A stretch of DNA of 64,000 nt, taken from Mangrovibacterium diazotrophicum (GTDB lineage Bacteria > Bacteroidota > Bacteroidia > Bacteroidales > Prolixibacteraceae). Within the stretch, counting starts at the first letter, position 1; each line of letters starts with the position of its first letter. Shown in pieces: positions 26,166-35,826 of this stretch. A program made the translations under genes and the position numbers. The DNA is taken from the NCBI RefSeq assembly GCF_003610535.1, contig NZ_RAPN01000001.1, positions 2,033,320 to 2,097,319 of the forward strand, read 5' to 3'. The notes beneath the pieces were generated by a model. That model was not told the DNA's origin. It did no database searches and was given only the letters and a program-made list of their open reading frames with translations.

Positions 26166-28670
26166 ATGAAAAAAGTATTTTTTCTGCTGGTCATGTTGAG
26201 TCTGACCACCTTCACTTTCGCACAGTATTCGATTTCCGGTGTGGTGATGAATGAGAAACGCGAAGTATTGCCAGGAGCCAATGTTGTTTTGGCCGGAACG
26301 TACACCGGAACCGTTGCCGACTCGAACGGAAAATTCGCAATCACCAATTTGCATTCGGGAAGTTACGAGCTTCTGATCTCATTTATTGGCTACGAGAAAA
26401 CAAGCCAACCCGTCAAGTTGGAGAAAAGCAACCAAACGATCACAGCTATACTGAAACAGTCCGGCATTATGACGGAAGAAGTCATGGTTTCGGCAACACG
26501 TGCCGGCGACAAAACGCCGGTGGCCAAAACTTCGGTCGACCGAACAACTATCGAAAACCGAAACATGGGCCAGGACATTCCCTACTTGCTGACGATGACA
26601 CCTTCGTACGTGGCAAGCTCGGATGCCGGAGCCGGCGTTGGTTATACTGACTTCCGTATTCGTGGTACTTCAGCCAACCGTATCAATGTAACGGTAAACG
26701 GCATCCCGATGAACGATGCCGAGTCGCACGGAACTTACTTTGTGGATATTCCCGACCTGGCTGGTTCAATCGACAACATCCAGGTGCAACGTGGTGTGGG
26801 AACATCTACTAACGGTGCTGCTGCTTTTGGCGCAACCATCAACCTGCAAACCACAACACTGAACAAACAAGCGTATGCCGAAGTAAAAAGCTCTGCCGGC
26901 TCTTTTGGTACCTTCAAAAACTCGGTTGCTGCCGGTACCGGACTGATGGGTAAATTCGCTTTCGACGTGCGTTTGTCCAAAGTTTCTTCCGATGGCTTTA
27001 TCGACCGCGCCACTTCTGACCTCAAATCGTTCTTCGTTTCGGGTGGCTACTATTCCGAAAACACCATTCTGAAAGTGAATATTTTCTCGGGATTTGAGGA
27101 AACGTACCAAGCCTGGTATGGCGTACCTTCTGTCAAACTGAATAATGACACCGAAGGAATGCAACGCTACCTGGATCACTGGCTGTGGTCGGGATCGGAG
27201 CGCGAAAACCAAAAACGTTACGATGATCTGATCAACTCAGACGCTCGCACCTACAACTTTTACACTTACGAAAACGCTGTTGACCACTACCAACAGGATC
27301 ATTACCAACTGCACTTCTCGCACAAGTTCAATGAATACCTGAACTTGAACGCGGCACTGCACTATACCTACGGACGTGGCTATTACGAAAACTACGAGTA
27401 CGACCAGGATTATGCCGATTACCAAATGACAGCTCCGGAGGGTATTGATGTCACCGACATGGTTGTGCGTAAGTGGTTGGATAATGACTTTTACGGTTCA
27501 ACTTACTCGTTAAACTACGACGACGGGAAAAATGCCTTCACCTTTGGCGGTGGTTACAACGAGTACGACGGTCGTCACTTTGGCCGGGTAATTTGGGCTC
27601 AATACATGGGCGACAACCTGACAGTAACCGATTGGTATGGTGGCACCAGTGTTGACAGTGAATTTGAATGGTACCGTGGAAAAGGCATCAAAAAAGACTT
27701 CAACCTATTTGGAAAATACAATCTGCAACTGAACGAAGCGTTGAGTTTCTACGCCGACCTTCAATACCGCCACATTGATTACAAGATTACCGGCATTGAA
27801 GATGATTTACGCGACATCAGTCAAAAGCACAAATTCGATTTCTTCAACCCGAAAGTAGGCCTTTATTACAAACCGAACGCCGGAAACGAAGCCTACATCA
27901 GCTTTGCCCGTGCGAACCGCGAACCCAACCGCAGCAACTTTGTCGACGCCGATGAAAACCACATGCCGGTGGCAGAAACACTGAATGATTTCGAGGCTGG
28001 CTACACCCACCGCACCCGCAACTACTCGATTGGCGCCAACCTTTATTATATGCTTTACAAAGATCAGCTGATCCAAACCGGAGAACTAAACGATGTGGGT
28101 TCGGCGATTATGGTGAATGTTGACGACAGCTACCGCGCCGGTATCGAACTGATGGGAGGACTGAAAATTACCCGCAGTTTGAAGTGGGATGTGAACGCCA
28201 CCTTCAGCCAAAACAAGATTAAAAACTTTACCGAGTACGTGGACAACTGGGACTACTGGTACGACATGGACAACGAGCCCTATCAATATGTTACCGACCT
28301 TGGAAGAACCGACCTGGCTTTTTCACCCAACGTGATTGTGAACAGCCAGCTGAGTTTTCTCCCCGTCAAGGATTTATCAATCAGCCTGCTGTCAAACTAC
28401 GTGAGCGACCAATACATCGACAATTCATCGAGTGAAGATCGCAAGCTGAACGCGTGGTTTGTGAACAACCTGAAGATAGATTACACGATAAAAGGAAACT
28501 TATTTCAGGAAATTAAATTACACCTGATGGTGAATAACCTGTTCGACGCGGAATACGAAAGTAACGCATGGGTTTACTCGTATTACACGGGCGGAACCCG
28601 TTATAAAATGGACGGTTATTTCCCGCAGGCGGGAATCAACTTTTTTGCCGGAATTGATTTCAAGTTTTAA
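26166..28670 (+). CDS. TonB-dependent receptor, probable outer-membrane thiamine transporter
   Basis: 834 residues. Signal peptide MKKVFFLLVMLSLTTFTFA, a CarboxypepD_reg-like domain at about 20-105 (SISGVVMNEKREVLPGANV), a plug at about 115-230 (FRIRGTSANRINVTVNGIP), and a 22-strand barrel to the end (FAGIDFKF). TonB-dependent receptors take up scarce nutrients using the proton gradient. The TPP riboswitch directly upstream implies that thiamine or a precursor is the substrate, as reported for riboswitch-controlled receptors in Bacteroides. No thiamine permease or kinase gene is next to it. Followed by a terminator. Confidence 0.9.
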   Translation: MKKVFFLLVMLSLTTFTFAQYSISGVVMNEKREVLPGANVVLAGTYTGTVADSNGKFAITNLHSGSYELLISFIGYEKTSQPVKLEKSNQTITAILKQSGIMTEEVMVSATRAGDKTPVAKTSVDRTTIENRNMGQDIPYLLTMTPSYVASSDAGAGVGYTDFRIRGTSANRINVTVNGIPMNDAESHGTYFVDIPDLAGSIDNIQVQRGVGTSTNGAAAFGATINLQTTTLNKQAYAEVKSSAGSFGTFKNSVAAGTGLMGKFAFDVRLSKVSSDGFIDRATSDLKSFFVSGGYYSENTILKVNIFSGFEETYQAWYGVPSVKLNNDTEGMQRYLDHWLWSGSERENQKRYDDLINSDARTYNFYTYENAVDHYQQDHYQLHFSHKFNEYLNLNAALHYTYGRGYYENYEYDQDYADYQMTAPEGIDVTDMVVRKWLDNDFYGSTYSLNYDDGKNAFTFGGGYNEYDGRHFGRVIWAQYMGDNLTVTDWYGGTSVDSEFEWYRGKGIKKDFNLFGKYNLQLNEALSFYADLQYRHIDYKITGIEDDLRDISQKHKFDFFNPKVGLYYKPNAGNEAYISFARANREPNRSNFVDADENHMPVAETLNDFEAGYTHRTRNYSIGANLYYMLYKDQLIQTGELNDVGSAIMVNVDDSYRAGIELMGGLKITRSLKWDVNATFSQNKIKNFTEYVDNWDYWYDMDNEPYQYVTDLGRTDLAFSPNVIVNSQLSFLPVKDLSISLLSNYVSDQYIDNSSSEDRKLNAWFVNNLKIDYTIKGNLFQEIKLHLMVNNLFDAEYESNAWVYSYYTGGTRYKMDGYFPQAGINFFAGIDFKF

Positions 28671-28681
28671 TTAGAGATGCA

Positions 28682-28704
28682 ACCCTCGGAATTACTCCGG
28701 GGGT
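28682..28704 (+). terminator. Terminator of the thiamine-type receptor gene
   Basis: A 9-bp stem with one G-U pair (ACCCTCGGA / TCCGGGGGT, 5-nt loop) is followed by CGCTTTT on the plus strand, 12 bases past the stop. Confidence 0.65.
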
Positions 28705-28764
28705 CGCTTTTGATATATCGAATTGTCAATAATGTGCGGGAAATTTGACGAAAAATTCCGGGAA

Positions 28765-29310
28765 CTATTTATCCGGAACGACCTGAAGGATTTTGCTTTC
28801 TTCGACGTCGAAAAACAGCGGTGCGACGACTACTTTCGGGTAGCGTTTCCGAAGTCGTTCAACCTCGCACAACAAAAACTCAACAGCGTCGCCGATCTCA
28901 AAAAACGGCGATAAGTTATCGAAATGCGAGCTGGCATTCTCCGCTTTCCACCCGGCATTTTTCACCATTCCGGCAACAAAAGCGTCTTTCTGATCGTCGA
29001 GTTTTGCCATTCCACAATGGCTGTGACCAATGAGTGCAATCGCGCGAACACCGCCAACTCCGATGGCATACGAAACCTGGAATTCGTGAAAAAACAGGTT
29101 TGCTCCCCCCGATCGAATCACGTAAGCAAAGTTCTCGGGAATCCACAAACTTTTTCGGTTGTCCATACACATTCCAATCAGCAGCTGCGCCTGGTCGTAA
29201 TTACAAAAAGTCTTGTTCAGGTTATGGTACTCCAACAGCAGGCTGATCGCCGTATTCCGATATTCCGGCAGAATATCCTGCTTTGAATTAACCTCAATTA
29301 GTCTCGCCAT
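28765..29310 (-). CDS. Beta-carbonic-anhydrase-like protein
   Basis: 181 residues. The zinc-ligand pattern of beta carbonic anhydrases is present: CMDNR (Cys48, Asp50, Arg52) and GHSHCG (His96, Cys99). The protein also has FAYVIRSGGANL and ALIGHSHCGM. It would hydrate CO2 to bicarbonate, but divergent members of the fold have other roles; several usual beta-CA positions are unlike the classic enzymes, so activity is not certain. Alone on the minus strand between plus-strand genes. Confidence 0.85.
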   Translation of the reverse strand: MARLIEVNSKQDILPEYRNTAISLLLEYHNLNKTFCNYDQAQLLIGMCMDNRKSLWIPENFAYVIRSGGANLFFHEFQVSYAIGVGGVRAIALIGHSHCGMAKLDDQKDAFVAGMVKNAGWKAENASSHFDNLSPFFEIGDAVEFLLCEVERLRKRYPKVVVAPLFFDVEESKILQVVPDK

Positions 29311-29406
29311 TTCTTTTTAATGCTTGGTCCCCTTTCAAACCCGCGAGCCCAAGTAAAAGTTCATGTCAACCTCAATTTTCCAATTCTTAAAAACAGCTTT
29401 TTATAT

Positions 29407-29414
29407 TATTTTTG
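29407..29414 (+). promoter_or_regulatory. Possible -7 box of the SUI1 gene
   Basis: TATTTTTG matches TAnnTTTG, 14 bases before ATG 29429. No clear -33 element is seen. Confidence 0.4.
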
Positions 29415-29428
29415 AAAAAAACTTCGAG

Positions 29429-29779
29429 ATGGCACAAGACTGGAAAGATAAGTTGGGGATGGCTTTTTCAATTTCCCCGGATTCGCAAAACGAAAACAAG
29501 GAAGAAAAGCAGGAAAAAACACCTTCTATCCCGGCGAACAAACAAACGTTATATGTTGAATTGGACAAGAAGGGCCGCAACGGGAAATCGGCAACGCTTG
29601 TTACCGGATTTGAGGGAACTGATGACGAATTGAAGGAATTAGCGCGCAGGCTAAAAACACAATGTGGCGTCGGTGGCTCAACCCGCGACGGCGAAATCCT
29701 GATTCAGGGAAACTTTCGCGATAAAGTTATTCAAATGCTGCAAGCTGAAGGCTACAAAACCAAGCGAATCGGCGGATAA
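29429..29779 (+). CDS. SUI1 / eIF1-like translation factor (YciH family)
   Basis: 116 residues from ATG 29429 (MAQDWKDKLGMAFS); the longer frame from 29363 is rejected because the extra part overlaps the likely promoter. A linker rich in Lys and Glu (about 18-35) leads to a SUI1 fold: QTLYVELDKKGRNGKSATLVTG and LKTQCGVGGSTRDGEILIQGN, ending in YKTKRIGG. Bacterial YciH / SUI1 proteins are related to eukaryotic eIF1 and may tune translation initiation. It converges with the PBP gene, 3 bases apart. Confidence 0.9.
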   Translation: MAQDWKDKLGMAFSISPDSQNENKEEKQEKTPSIPANKQTLYVELDKKGRNGKSATLVTGFEGTDDELKELARRLKTQCGVGGSTRDGEILIQGNFRDKVIQMLQAEGYKTKRIGG

Positions 29780-29782
29780 AAA

Positions 29783-32065
29783 CTATTGGCTAATCATGGA
29801 TGTTGCCATGGTATTTTCGGCTACAATTTTGACCTGCTTGGGCTGAAGTTCGTCTTCCATCGTGGGTGCCTGAATATAATCGGCGCTTTCGGAAACGCGC
29901 ACCCGAACCGAATCGGAGATCGCAAATTTAGCTGAAGCCATTTGCTTAAATTCCTGGTCGCTGTACAACTCCTTGAAAAAATTGGCCCAAACCGGCAAAG
30001 CGGTGTAAGCACCTTGCCCGTATCGCAAACTACGGAAATGAACTGCCGGGTATTCGGCGCCCACCCAAACTCCGGCAACCAAATCGGGGGTAAATCCAAC
30101 AAACCAACCGTCGGCCTGATTCTGTGTAGTTCCGGTTTTTCCGGCAATCTCGCCTTTCAATCCGTAACGATATCGCAATGATCTGGCAGTTCCGCGATCG
30201 ACCACATTCTTCATCATCTCAACAATCGTCTCCATACTTTCGCGTGATGCAATGGAGTCTCCCTTTGCTGTTGTGTTGGTATTTGCTGCGTACAATAACT
30301 CACCATTCCGATCGGCAACCGATTTAATCAACTGCGGTTTAACCGGTACGCCCATATTGGCAAACGACTGGTAAGCCCGAACCAGCTCAAACAATGACAA
30401 CTCTGCCGTGCCTAAAGCCAGCGAAGGAACATGCGGCAAACGCGTTTCGATACCAGCGTGCTGAGCTAACTGGCAAACGTTGGAAATACCTGTTTTCAGA
30501 ATCAGGTTGGCGCTGACCGTATTCACCGAATGTGTCAATGCCCCTTTCAGCGTGTACATGCCGCCATATTGATTATCCGCATTTTTCGGGGTCCAGTTGT
30601 CGTAAGCTGCATACGAAACCGTGTCGTTTACAAACAGATCATCCGGGCCGTAGCCATGCTCCAGTGCTGATAAATAAACAAATGGTTTAAAGGTAGAACC
30701 GACCTGACGTTTCGCCAACACGTGGTCGTACTGAAAATGCTTGTAGTTGATCCCGCCCACCCAGGCTTTGATTTCTCCGGTACGACTGTCCATCGCCATA
30801 AAACCGGCGTTCAGCATCCGCAGGTTATGCAGCACAAGTTCTTTCGGCGACATCAAACTGTCTTTTTCGCCGTTCCAGTCGAAAACCCGAACCATCTTCT
30901 TTGTTTCCTGTTCCTCTTTTGACATTCCTTTCAACTTTTGCTCAGCCAGACGTTCCAAATCCGATTTGCGATTCCAGCTATCTCTCGCCAGTTCCCGGTT
31001 CAGCACTTTCTGAATTGAAGCCAAATGCTTGTGCACCGCATTTTCTGCATAAAACTGCATCTTTGAATTGATGGTTGTGTAAATTTTCAGGCCATCGGCC
31101 TCCAGGTTGTATGAAGCATCTTGCGAATTATTTACTTCTTTAATAATGTCCTGCAATTCTGTTTTTAAGTGAGCTCTCAAATAAGGTGCGATCCCGTTCG
31201 AGTTGCTCAGCAAGGTGTAGTTTAATTCGACCGGCAATTCCGACAGCGAATCTTTCTCTGCCTCACTCAAAATGTCGTATTTGGCCATCTGCCCCAGCAC
31301 TACGTTGCGGCGTTCCATTGCCCGATCTCCATGAAGGCGGGGACTGTAATAACTCGGCCCTTTCAACATCCCTATTAAAAGTGCGGCCTCCTGTGCATTC
31401 AATTTTTCCGGCGATTTGCCGAAATAGCGGAATGCACCAGCCTTCAACCCATAAGTGTCTTCCCCGAAAGGAACGGTATTTAAATAAAGTACCAGTAGTT
31501 CTCGTTTGGTGTAAATGCGTTCCAACTCGTAGGCCAAAACCATCTCGCGCAATTTATTGATAACGATGGAGCCAAACATGTAATCCTGACGCGGATAAAG
31601 GTTTTTGGCCAACTGCTGCGTGATGGTACTTCCTCCCCCGGAATTTGGGTCACCCATCAAAATGCTTTTCACAAAAACGCGTCCCAAACTTCGAAAGTCG
31701 ATCCCATGGTGACTGTAGAACCGAATATCCTCAGTTGCTAAAAGTGCCTGAATGATACTTTCGGGGATTTCATTTGGATACATATCCAAACGGTTCTGAA
31801 TATAGAACTTGCCCATCAAAACGGAGTCTGCGGTGTACAGCTCTGTCGCAAGAGGATGATCAATGGTCATCAATTCCCGTTTGTCGGGCATCGGACCAAA
31901 AACTTCAAGTTCAATTAAAGCAATGGTGACAAAAAATGCCAAACTTGAAGTTACCAGGAGAGCCAAAAAGAAACCGGCTGTGATCGTCAACAATTTGTTG
32001 TTCCGTCTGATCAGGTAACGCCAACGGATACTCAATTTTCGGAGAATAGGATGGGATGTTTTCAT
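29783..32065 (-). CDS. Penicillin-binding protein 1A, bifunctional peptidoglycan glycosyltransferase / transpeptidase
   Basis: 760 residues. One N-terminal membrane helix (about 27-50) anchors it in the inner membrane. The GT51 domain shows ATEDIRFYSHHGID with catalytic Glu112 and GGGSTITQQLAKNLYPR. The transpeptidase domain has the active serine motif STFK (457-460), SVN (513-515) and KTGTTQNQADGWFVGF (643-645 for KTG). It makes and cross-links glycan strands. The gene lies 12 bases after an M48 protease lipoprotein gene and is probably co-transcribed with it. Confidence 0.96.
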   Translation of the reverse strand: MKTSHPILRKLSIRWRYLIRRNNKLLTITAGFFLALLVTSSLAFFVTIALIELEVFGPMPDKRELMTIDHPLATELYTADSVLMGKFYIQNRLDMYPNEIPESIIQALLATEDIRFYSHHGIDFRSLGRVFVKSILMGDPNSGGGSTITQQLAKNLYPRQDYMFGSIVINKLREMVLAYELERIYTKRELLVLYLNTVPFGEDTYGLKAGAFRYFGKSPEKLNAQEAALLIGMLKGPSYYSPRLHGDRAMERRNVVLGQMAKYDILSEAEKDSLSELPVELNYTLLSNSNGIAPYLRAHLKTELQDIIKEVNNSQDASYNLEADGLKIYTTINSKMQFYAENAVHKHLASIQKVLNRELARDSWNRKSDLERLAEQKLKGMSKEEQETKKMVRVFDWNGEKDSLMSPKELVLHNLRMLNAGFMAMDSRTGEIKAWVGGINYKHFQYDHVLAKRQVGSTFKPFVYLSALEHGYGPDDLFVNDTVSYAAYDNWTPKNADNQYGGMYTLKGALTHSVNTVSANLILKTGISNVCQLAQHAGIETRLPHVPSLALGTAELSLFELVRAYQSFANMGVPVKPQLIKSVADRNGELLYAANTNTTAKGDSIASRESMETIVEMMKNVVDRGTARSLRYRYGLKGEIAGKTGTTQNQADGWFVGFTPDLVAGVWVGAEYPAVHFRSLRYGQGAYTALPVWANFFKELYSDQEFKQMASAKFAISDSVRVRVSESADYIQAPTMEDELQPKQVKIVAENTMATSMISQ

Positions 32066-32077
32066 AGCAGGGGGTGT

Positions 32078-32866
32078 TTATTCGTTGTAGTATTCCAATG
32101 CTTTCGGTAAATGTTCGTTCAGTGCTTTAATCCGGTTTTTAGGATCCGGGTGAGTTGATAAGAATTCGGGGACGCCCGATTGAGAAGATTGCAACATGCG
32201 CTCCCAGAACTTCGGTGCTTCCCGCGGGTCGTAACCGGCCATCGCCATAAAATAGAGGCCCATTTCATCGGCTTCGCTTTCGTGACTACGGCTGTACGGT
32301 AGAATCACACCCAATTGTGCCCCCGTCCCGTAAGCCAGCATTGCCAGGCTCGTGGTTTCAGTTTTCTGCGTGGCAAGCGCTTCTGAAAGCGCGACTCCTC
32401 CCATTTGTAATGCCATTTCCTGAGACATGCGTTCGTTTCCATGCTGAGCAATGGCATGCGCAATTTCATGCGACATTACGACGGCAATCCCATTCTCATC
32501 TTCACAAACAGGCAAAATTCCGGTGTAAAAAGCTATTTTTCCACCAGGCATACACCAGGCATTTACTTGGGGGCTCTCGATCAGGTTGAACTCCCAGGCG
32601 TAACCTTCGATTAAATCTTCACGACCAATCTTTTTCAAATAATCCTGAACTGCCGAGGCAATTTCGGAGCCGACATCGCGAATAGAGTTGATTGCTTCTG
32701 TGTTGTTTGATAATTGTGAACTGTCGAGCACGGCATTGTAGTTTTCAGCAGCCAGCGATTGCATCTCCTCGGCTGGGATGAGCGACAGTTGTTTGCGGTT
32801 GGTAAGCGGGACGGTACTGCAGGCCATCATGAAACCCGCCAGCACCACAAGTAAAATTGTTTTCAT
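32078..32866 (-). CDS. M48-family metalloprotease lipoprotein
   Basis: 262 residues from ATG 32866 (MKTILLVVLAGFMMACSTVP), chosen because it gives a lipobox MMAC; the longer frame from 32965 has an unlikely polar pre-sequence. Zinc motif MSHEIAHAIAQH (HExxH), with the third ligand likely in SHESEADEMGLYFM. NRKQLSLIPAEEM and DPREAPKFWERM are family blocks. Related proteins (LoiP / BepA-like) degrade or mature outer-membrane proteins. Together with the PBP downstream it is probably part of envelope upkeep. Confidence 0.92.
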   Translation of the reverse strand: MKTILLVVLAGFMMACSTVPLTNRKQLSLIPAEEMQSLAAENYNAVLDSSQLSNNTEAINSIRDVGSEIASAVQDYLKKIGREDLIEGYAWEFNLIESPQVNAWCMPGGKIAFYTGILPVCEDENGIAVVMSHEIAHAIAQHGNERMSQEMALQMGGVALSEALATQKTETTSLAMLAYGTGAQLGVILPYSRSHESEADEMGLYFMAMAGYDPREAPKFWERMLQSSQSGVPEFLSTHPDPKNRIKALNEHLPKALEYYNE

Positions 32867-33138
32867 AGGTGTTTGTTTCTGTTTCCGCTTTCCAATAAGC
32901 GAAGGTTGTGCCACACTGTGTTCGCACAACCCACAAAAGCCCAAAACACCTTTATTTACAACCAATTAAGAGATACACCTTCTATCCGAATGAGAACTGA
33001 GGAAAACAAGCATTCCTCAAAAAACTGACGACAACGATACACATGTTGTAGAAAACCGAAAATATGCGAGGAGGACACCACAACTGGGTATGATTTTTGT
33101 AATTTAACCTAATCATTCTTTTCATTAAAGTATAAACT

Positions 33139-33798
33139 ATGAAAATAAAACTACTTTTTCTCTTCCTACTATGCTCCGCCGCGGTGCTGGGGCAAACTTC
33201 GAAACTGGAGCAAGAAGTACTCATCAAGGAATACGAACAATCCAAAAGACAAGAGAAAATTGCCTCCAAAATGCAGGACTGGGCTTCAAAACTGGATCGT
33301 TTCGGTGCATACCCTGATCTACCGATCACGCCCGAGGGAGATGTTTATTACTCCCTACTTGGCGAATTCCCGGCCATAAAAAAAGCCGATATTTTTGACC
33401 GGGCACTCGAGTGGATGGCCATCCACAACGAACTTTACCCAAATTCAATTTATCAAAATCCGGGAAATGGAAAGATCATTTTTCACTACAGCCTGCCTCT
33501 TTCCAATTTGACTTCGCTCAACTACACCTGCATCATCACCATTAAGGACTATAAATTGTTATTCGAAGTACTTGATATCTCTTTCCAAGAGTTTGTCCCG
33601 GGTCACTATGCCGGAGAAGAGTGGATTGCAGACCGAACCGTTACCAAAAAAATAACTGAATTCTACCCGATCACGATGAAAGATGAATCAGAGTGGTCAA
33701 AAACACTGAACATGTTTAAAGCATTCAACGATCATGTGAGTGAAAACATGAATAGCCTTTACGATTATATTTCGAATGCAAACGCGACTGATTTTTAG
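33139..33798 (+). CDS. DUF4468-like secreted protein
   Basis: 219 residues with a signal peptide (MKIKLLFLFLLCSAAVLGQ). A charged helix (about 22-60) precedes a domain with KKADIFDRALEWMAIHNELYP, NPGNGKIIFHYS and YTCIITIKDYKLLFEVLDISF, the pattern of DUF4468 (TBP-like fold). Function unknown. A TTTTTGTAATTT stretch in the promoter region resembles the one before 50011. Confidence 0.8.
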   Translation: MKIKLLFLFLLCSAAVLGQTSKLEQEVLIKEYEQSKRQEKIASKMQDWASKLDRFGAYPDLPITPEGDVYYSLLGEFPAIKKADIFDRALEWMAIHNELYPNSIYQNPGNGKIIFHYSLPLSNLTSLNYTCIITIKDYKLLFEVLDISFQEFVPGHYAGEEWIADRTVTKKITEFYPITMKDESEWSKTLNMFKAFNDHVSENMNSLYDYISNANATDF

Positions 33799-33807
33799 AA
33801 ATAGAAA

Positions 33808-33828
33808 AAGCCACCCGATGGGTGGCTT
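33808..33828. terminator. Terminator between convergent genes
   Basis: A 9-bp stem (AAGCCACCC / GGGTGGCTT) with a 3-base loop; a T-run follows on the minus strand, so it serves chiefly the acyl-CoA ligase gene. Confidence 0.75.
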
Positions 33829-33851
33829 CTCTGCATATATTGGTTGGTTTT

Positions 33852-35705
33852 TTACTTGAAACGCTTGGTCAACGCGTTTAGGTCGAAACGTAAATTCAAC
33901 TTTGAACCCCCTCCGTTTCCGTTTTTGGTAACAGCATAAATATCGTCGATCAAATGCTGGTATTTCTTCACCACATAATTCCGTTTCAGTTTTAGAGTTG
34001 GTGACAACTCACCGTTTTGCGGCGACCATTCTTCACAAACCAGCTTGAAACGTTTAATTTCTTCGTGCTCGCCCAGGGTCTTGTTAATTACAGCAACTTC
34101 TTTTTTGTACTGCGCAACTACCTCGGGCACCTGCACCAACTCCTGGTTATCGCGGAAGTGAATTTTATGCTGCGAGCACCAATCGTGCAAATAGTCAAAG
34201 TTGGGCGAAATCAGCGCGCTGGCAAACTTCTCATTTTCACCAATCACCATCGCCTGTTCAATAAAGAAAGACTCCTTCAGTTTGTTCTCAATCATCTGTG
34301 GCGCAATGTATTTTCCACCCGACATTTTGAACATCTCTTTTTTGCGATCAGTAATTTTCAGGTATTTGCCTTCATCCAAAAAACCGATATCACCGGTATG
34401 GAACCAGCCTTCTTCATCGATTACCTCGGCCGTCAGTTCAGGTGCTTTGTAATAGCCCAACATCACCGATGGTCCTTTACACAGAATCTCGCCGTCGTCG
34501 GCAATTTTCACGGTGACTCCATCCAGAATCGGGCCGACAGTACCTATTTTCATTTCGCCACTCGCCGGGTTGTTCACCGCAATAACCGGCGAAGTTTCGG
34601 TCAGCCCGTACCCTTCCAAAGTGTACATGCCTGCCATACCCAACACCCGGGCAATCCGAGGTTGCAGCGCAGCTCCGCCCGACACAATGTAGGTGATGTT
34701 ATTCCCCAAAGCTTCGCGCCACTTAGAGTAAACCAGTTTATCAGCCAGTTTGATCTGTGCCGCCACAATGGGGTTGTATCGCTTGTTGAATTCAAAATGA
34801 CGCGTGAGGTGCAAGGCCCAGAAATAAATACGTTTTTTCATGCCGGTCAAGTCGTTTCCTTTCGAAACGAAACCGTCGTACACACGCTCCAAAAGACGTG
34901 GAACCGAGTTAAACATGTGCGGCTTGATTTCTTTGATCGCATTCACAATCTGCCCCAGGTTACCGACGTAATAAATTCCCATTCCTTTATATTGAAAATG
35001 GTAATTTACACTACGTTCGTAAACGTGGCACAGCGGCAAAAAGCTAATTACGCGGTGATCTTTACCCAAATCGTGCATGGTTGCGTGGGAAGAAAAATTC
35101 GCAACCAGGTTTTCGTGCGAAAGCATTACTCCTTTAGGCACACCGGTTGTTCCCGATGTGTAAATCAGTGTTGCAACATCCTGCGGACGAACCGACTGGC
35201 GAATTTCAGCTAAGGCTGATAATAATTCCTTTTCAGCTTGTTTACCCAACTCCAGGATTTCGTTGAAGTTCCGACAGCCGGCAACATCGTCAAATGAAAA
35301 GAGGGATTTTATTCCGCCGATCTCTTTTGCGATCGGCTGCAGCTTTTCGAAAAGCTTTTTATCGCCCACGATTAAACACTGCACTTCGGCATGTTCCAGA
35401 ATGTATCGATATTCATCATCGCCAATGGTGGGATAAATCGGCACATGCACCATTCCGGCCATCCCCAGTCCCATATCGGCAAAATTCCATTCGGGGCGGT
35501 TGCTTGTTACGGTGGCAACTTTATCTCCGGTTTTCAATCCCAGGGACATCACCCCAAGCGCAAATAACTTCGAGTTTTCAGCATATTCTGCGGTCGAGTA
35601 GGTATACCAACCCGATTCATTTTTTCCGGCCAAAGCATCTTTGCGCGGAAAATCCTGCACGATGCGATCCAGTATATCAAAAGTCCGTGTAACCTGAAAT
35701 GTCAT
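33852..35705 (-). CDS. Long-chain fatty-acid-CoA ligase, AMP-forming
   Basis: 617 residues of the adenylate-forming family. The P-loop TLIYTSGTTGVPKGVMLSH lies at about 178-196, VSGGAALQPRIAR and EGYGLTETSP at about 340-375, and TGDIGFLDEGKYLKITDRKK holds the hinge. The length and the closeness to FadD15-type enzymes (AMP-dependent synthetases of Bacteroidota) suggest long-chain acyl substrates; the exact chain length is not visible. Alone on the minus strand, with a terminator after it. Confidence 0.92.
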   Translation of the reverse strand: MTFQVTRTFDILDRIVQDFPRKDALAGKNESGWYTYSTAEYAENSKLFALGVMSLGLKTGDKVATVTSNRPEWNFADMGLGMAGMVHVPIYPTIGDDEYRYILEHAEVQCLIVGDKKLFEKLQPIAKEIGGIKSLFSFDDVAGCRNFNEILELGKQAEKELLSALAEIRQSVRPQDVATLIYTSGTTGVPKGVMLSHENLVANFSSHATMHDLGKDHRVISFLPLCHVYERSVNYHFQYKGMGIYYVGNLGQIVNAIKEIKPHMFNSVPRLLERVYDGFVSKGNDLTGMKKRIYFWALHLTRHFEFNKRYNPIVAAQIKLADKLVYSKWREALGNNITYIVSGGAALQPRIARVLGMAGMYTLEGYGLTETSPVIAVNNPASGEMKIGTVGPILDGVTVKIADDGEILCKGPSVMLGYYKAPELTAEVIDEEGWFHTGDIGFLDEGKYLKITDRKKEMFKMSGGKYIAPQMIENKLKESFFIEQAMVIGENEKFASALISPNFDYLHDWCSQHKIHFRDNQELVQVPEVVAQYKKEVAVINKTLGEHEEIKRFKLVCEEWSPQNGELSPTLKLKRNYVVKKYQHLIDDIYAVTKNGNGGGSKLNLRFDLNALTKRFK

Positions 35706-35826
35706 TATTTCAATCTAAATTAATCCCTTAAATAACCGGGCAAAGATAACATTTCAGTTTAACGGAAAAATTGATTTTGTGCTGTTATACACCAGCTAGC
35801 ATCGTTTCCGGGGCAAAAATGCCGTC

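Noticed and set aside
34017-35213. 398-residue open frame opposite the acyl-CoA ligase
   Set aside because: It overlaps almost the whole of a clear gene; long antisense frames are expected from the codon bias here.
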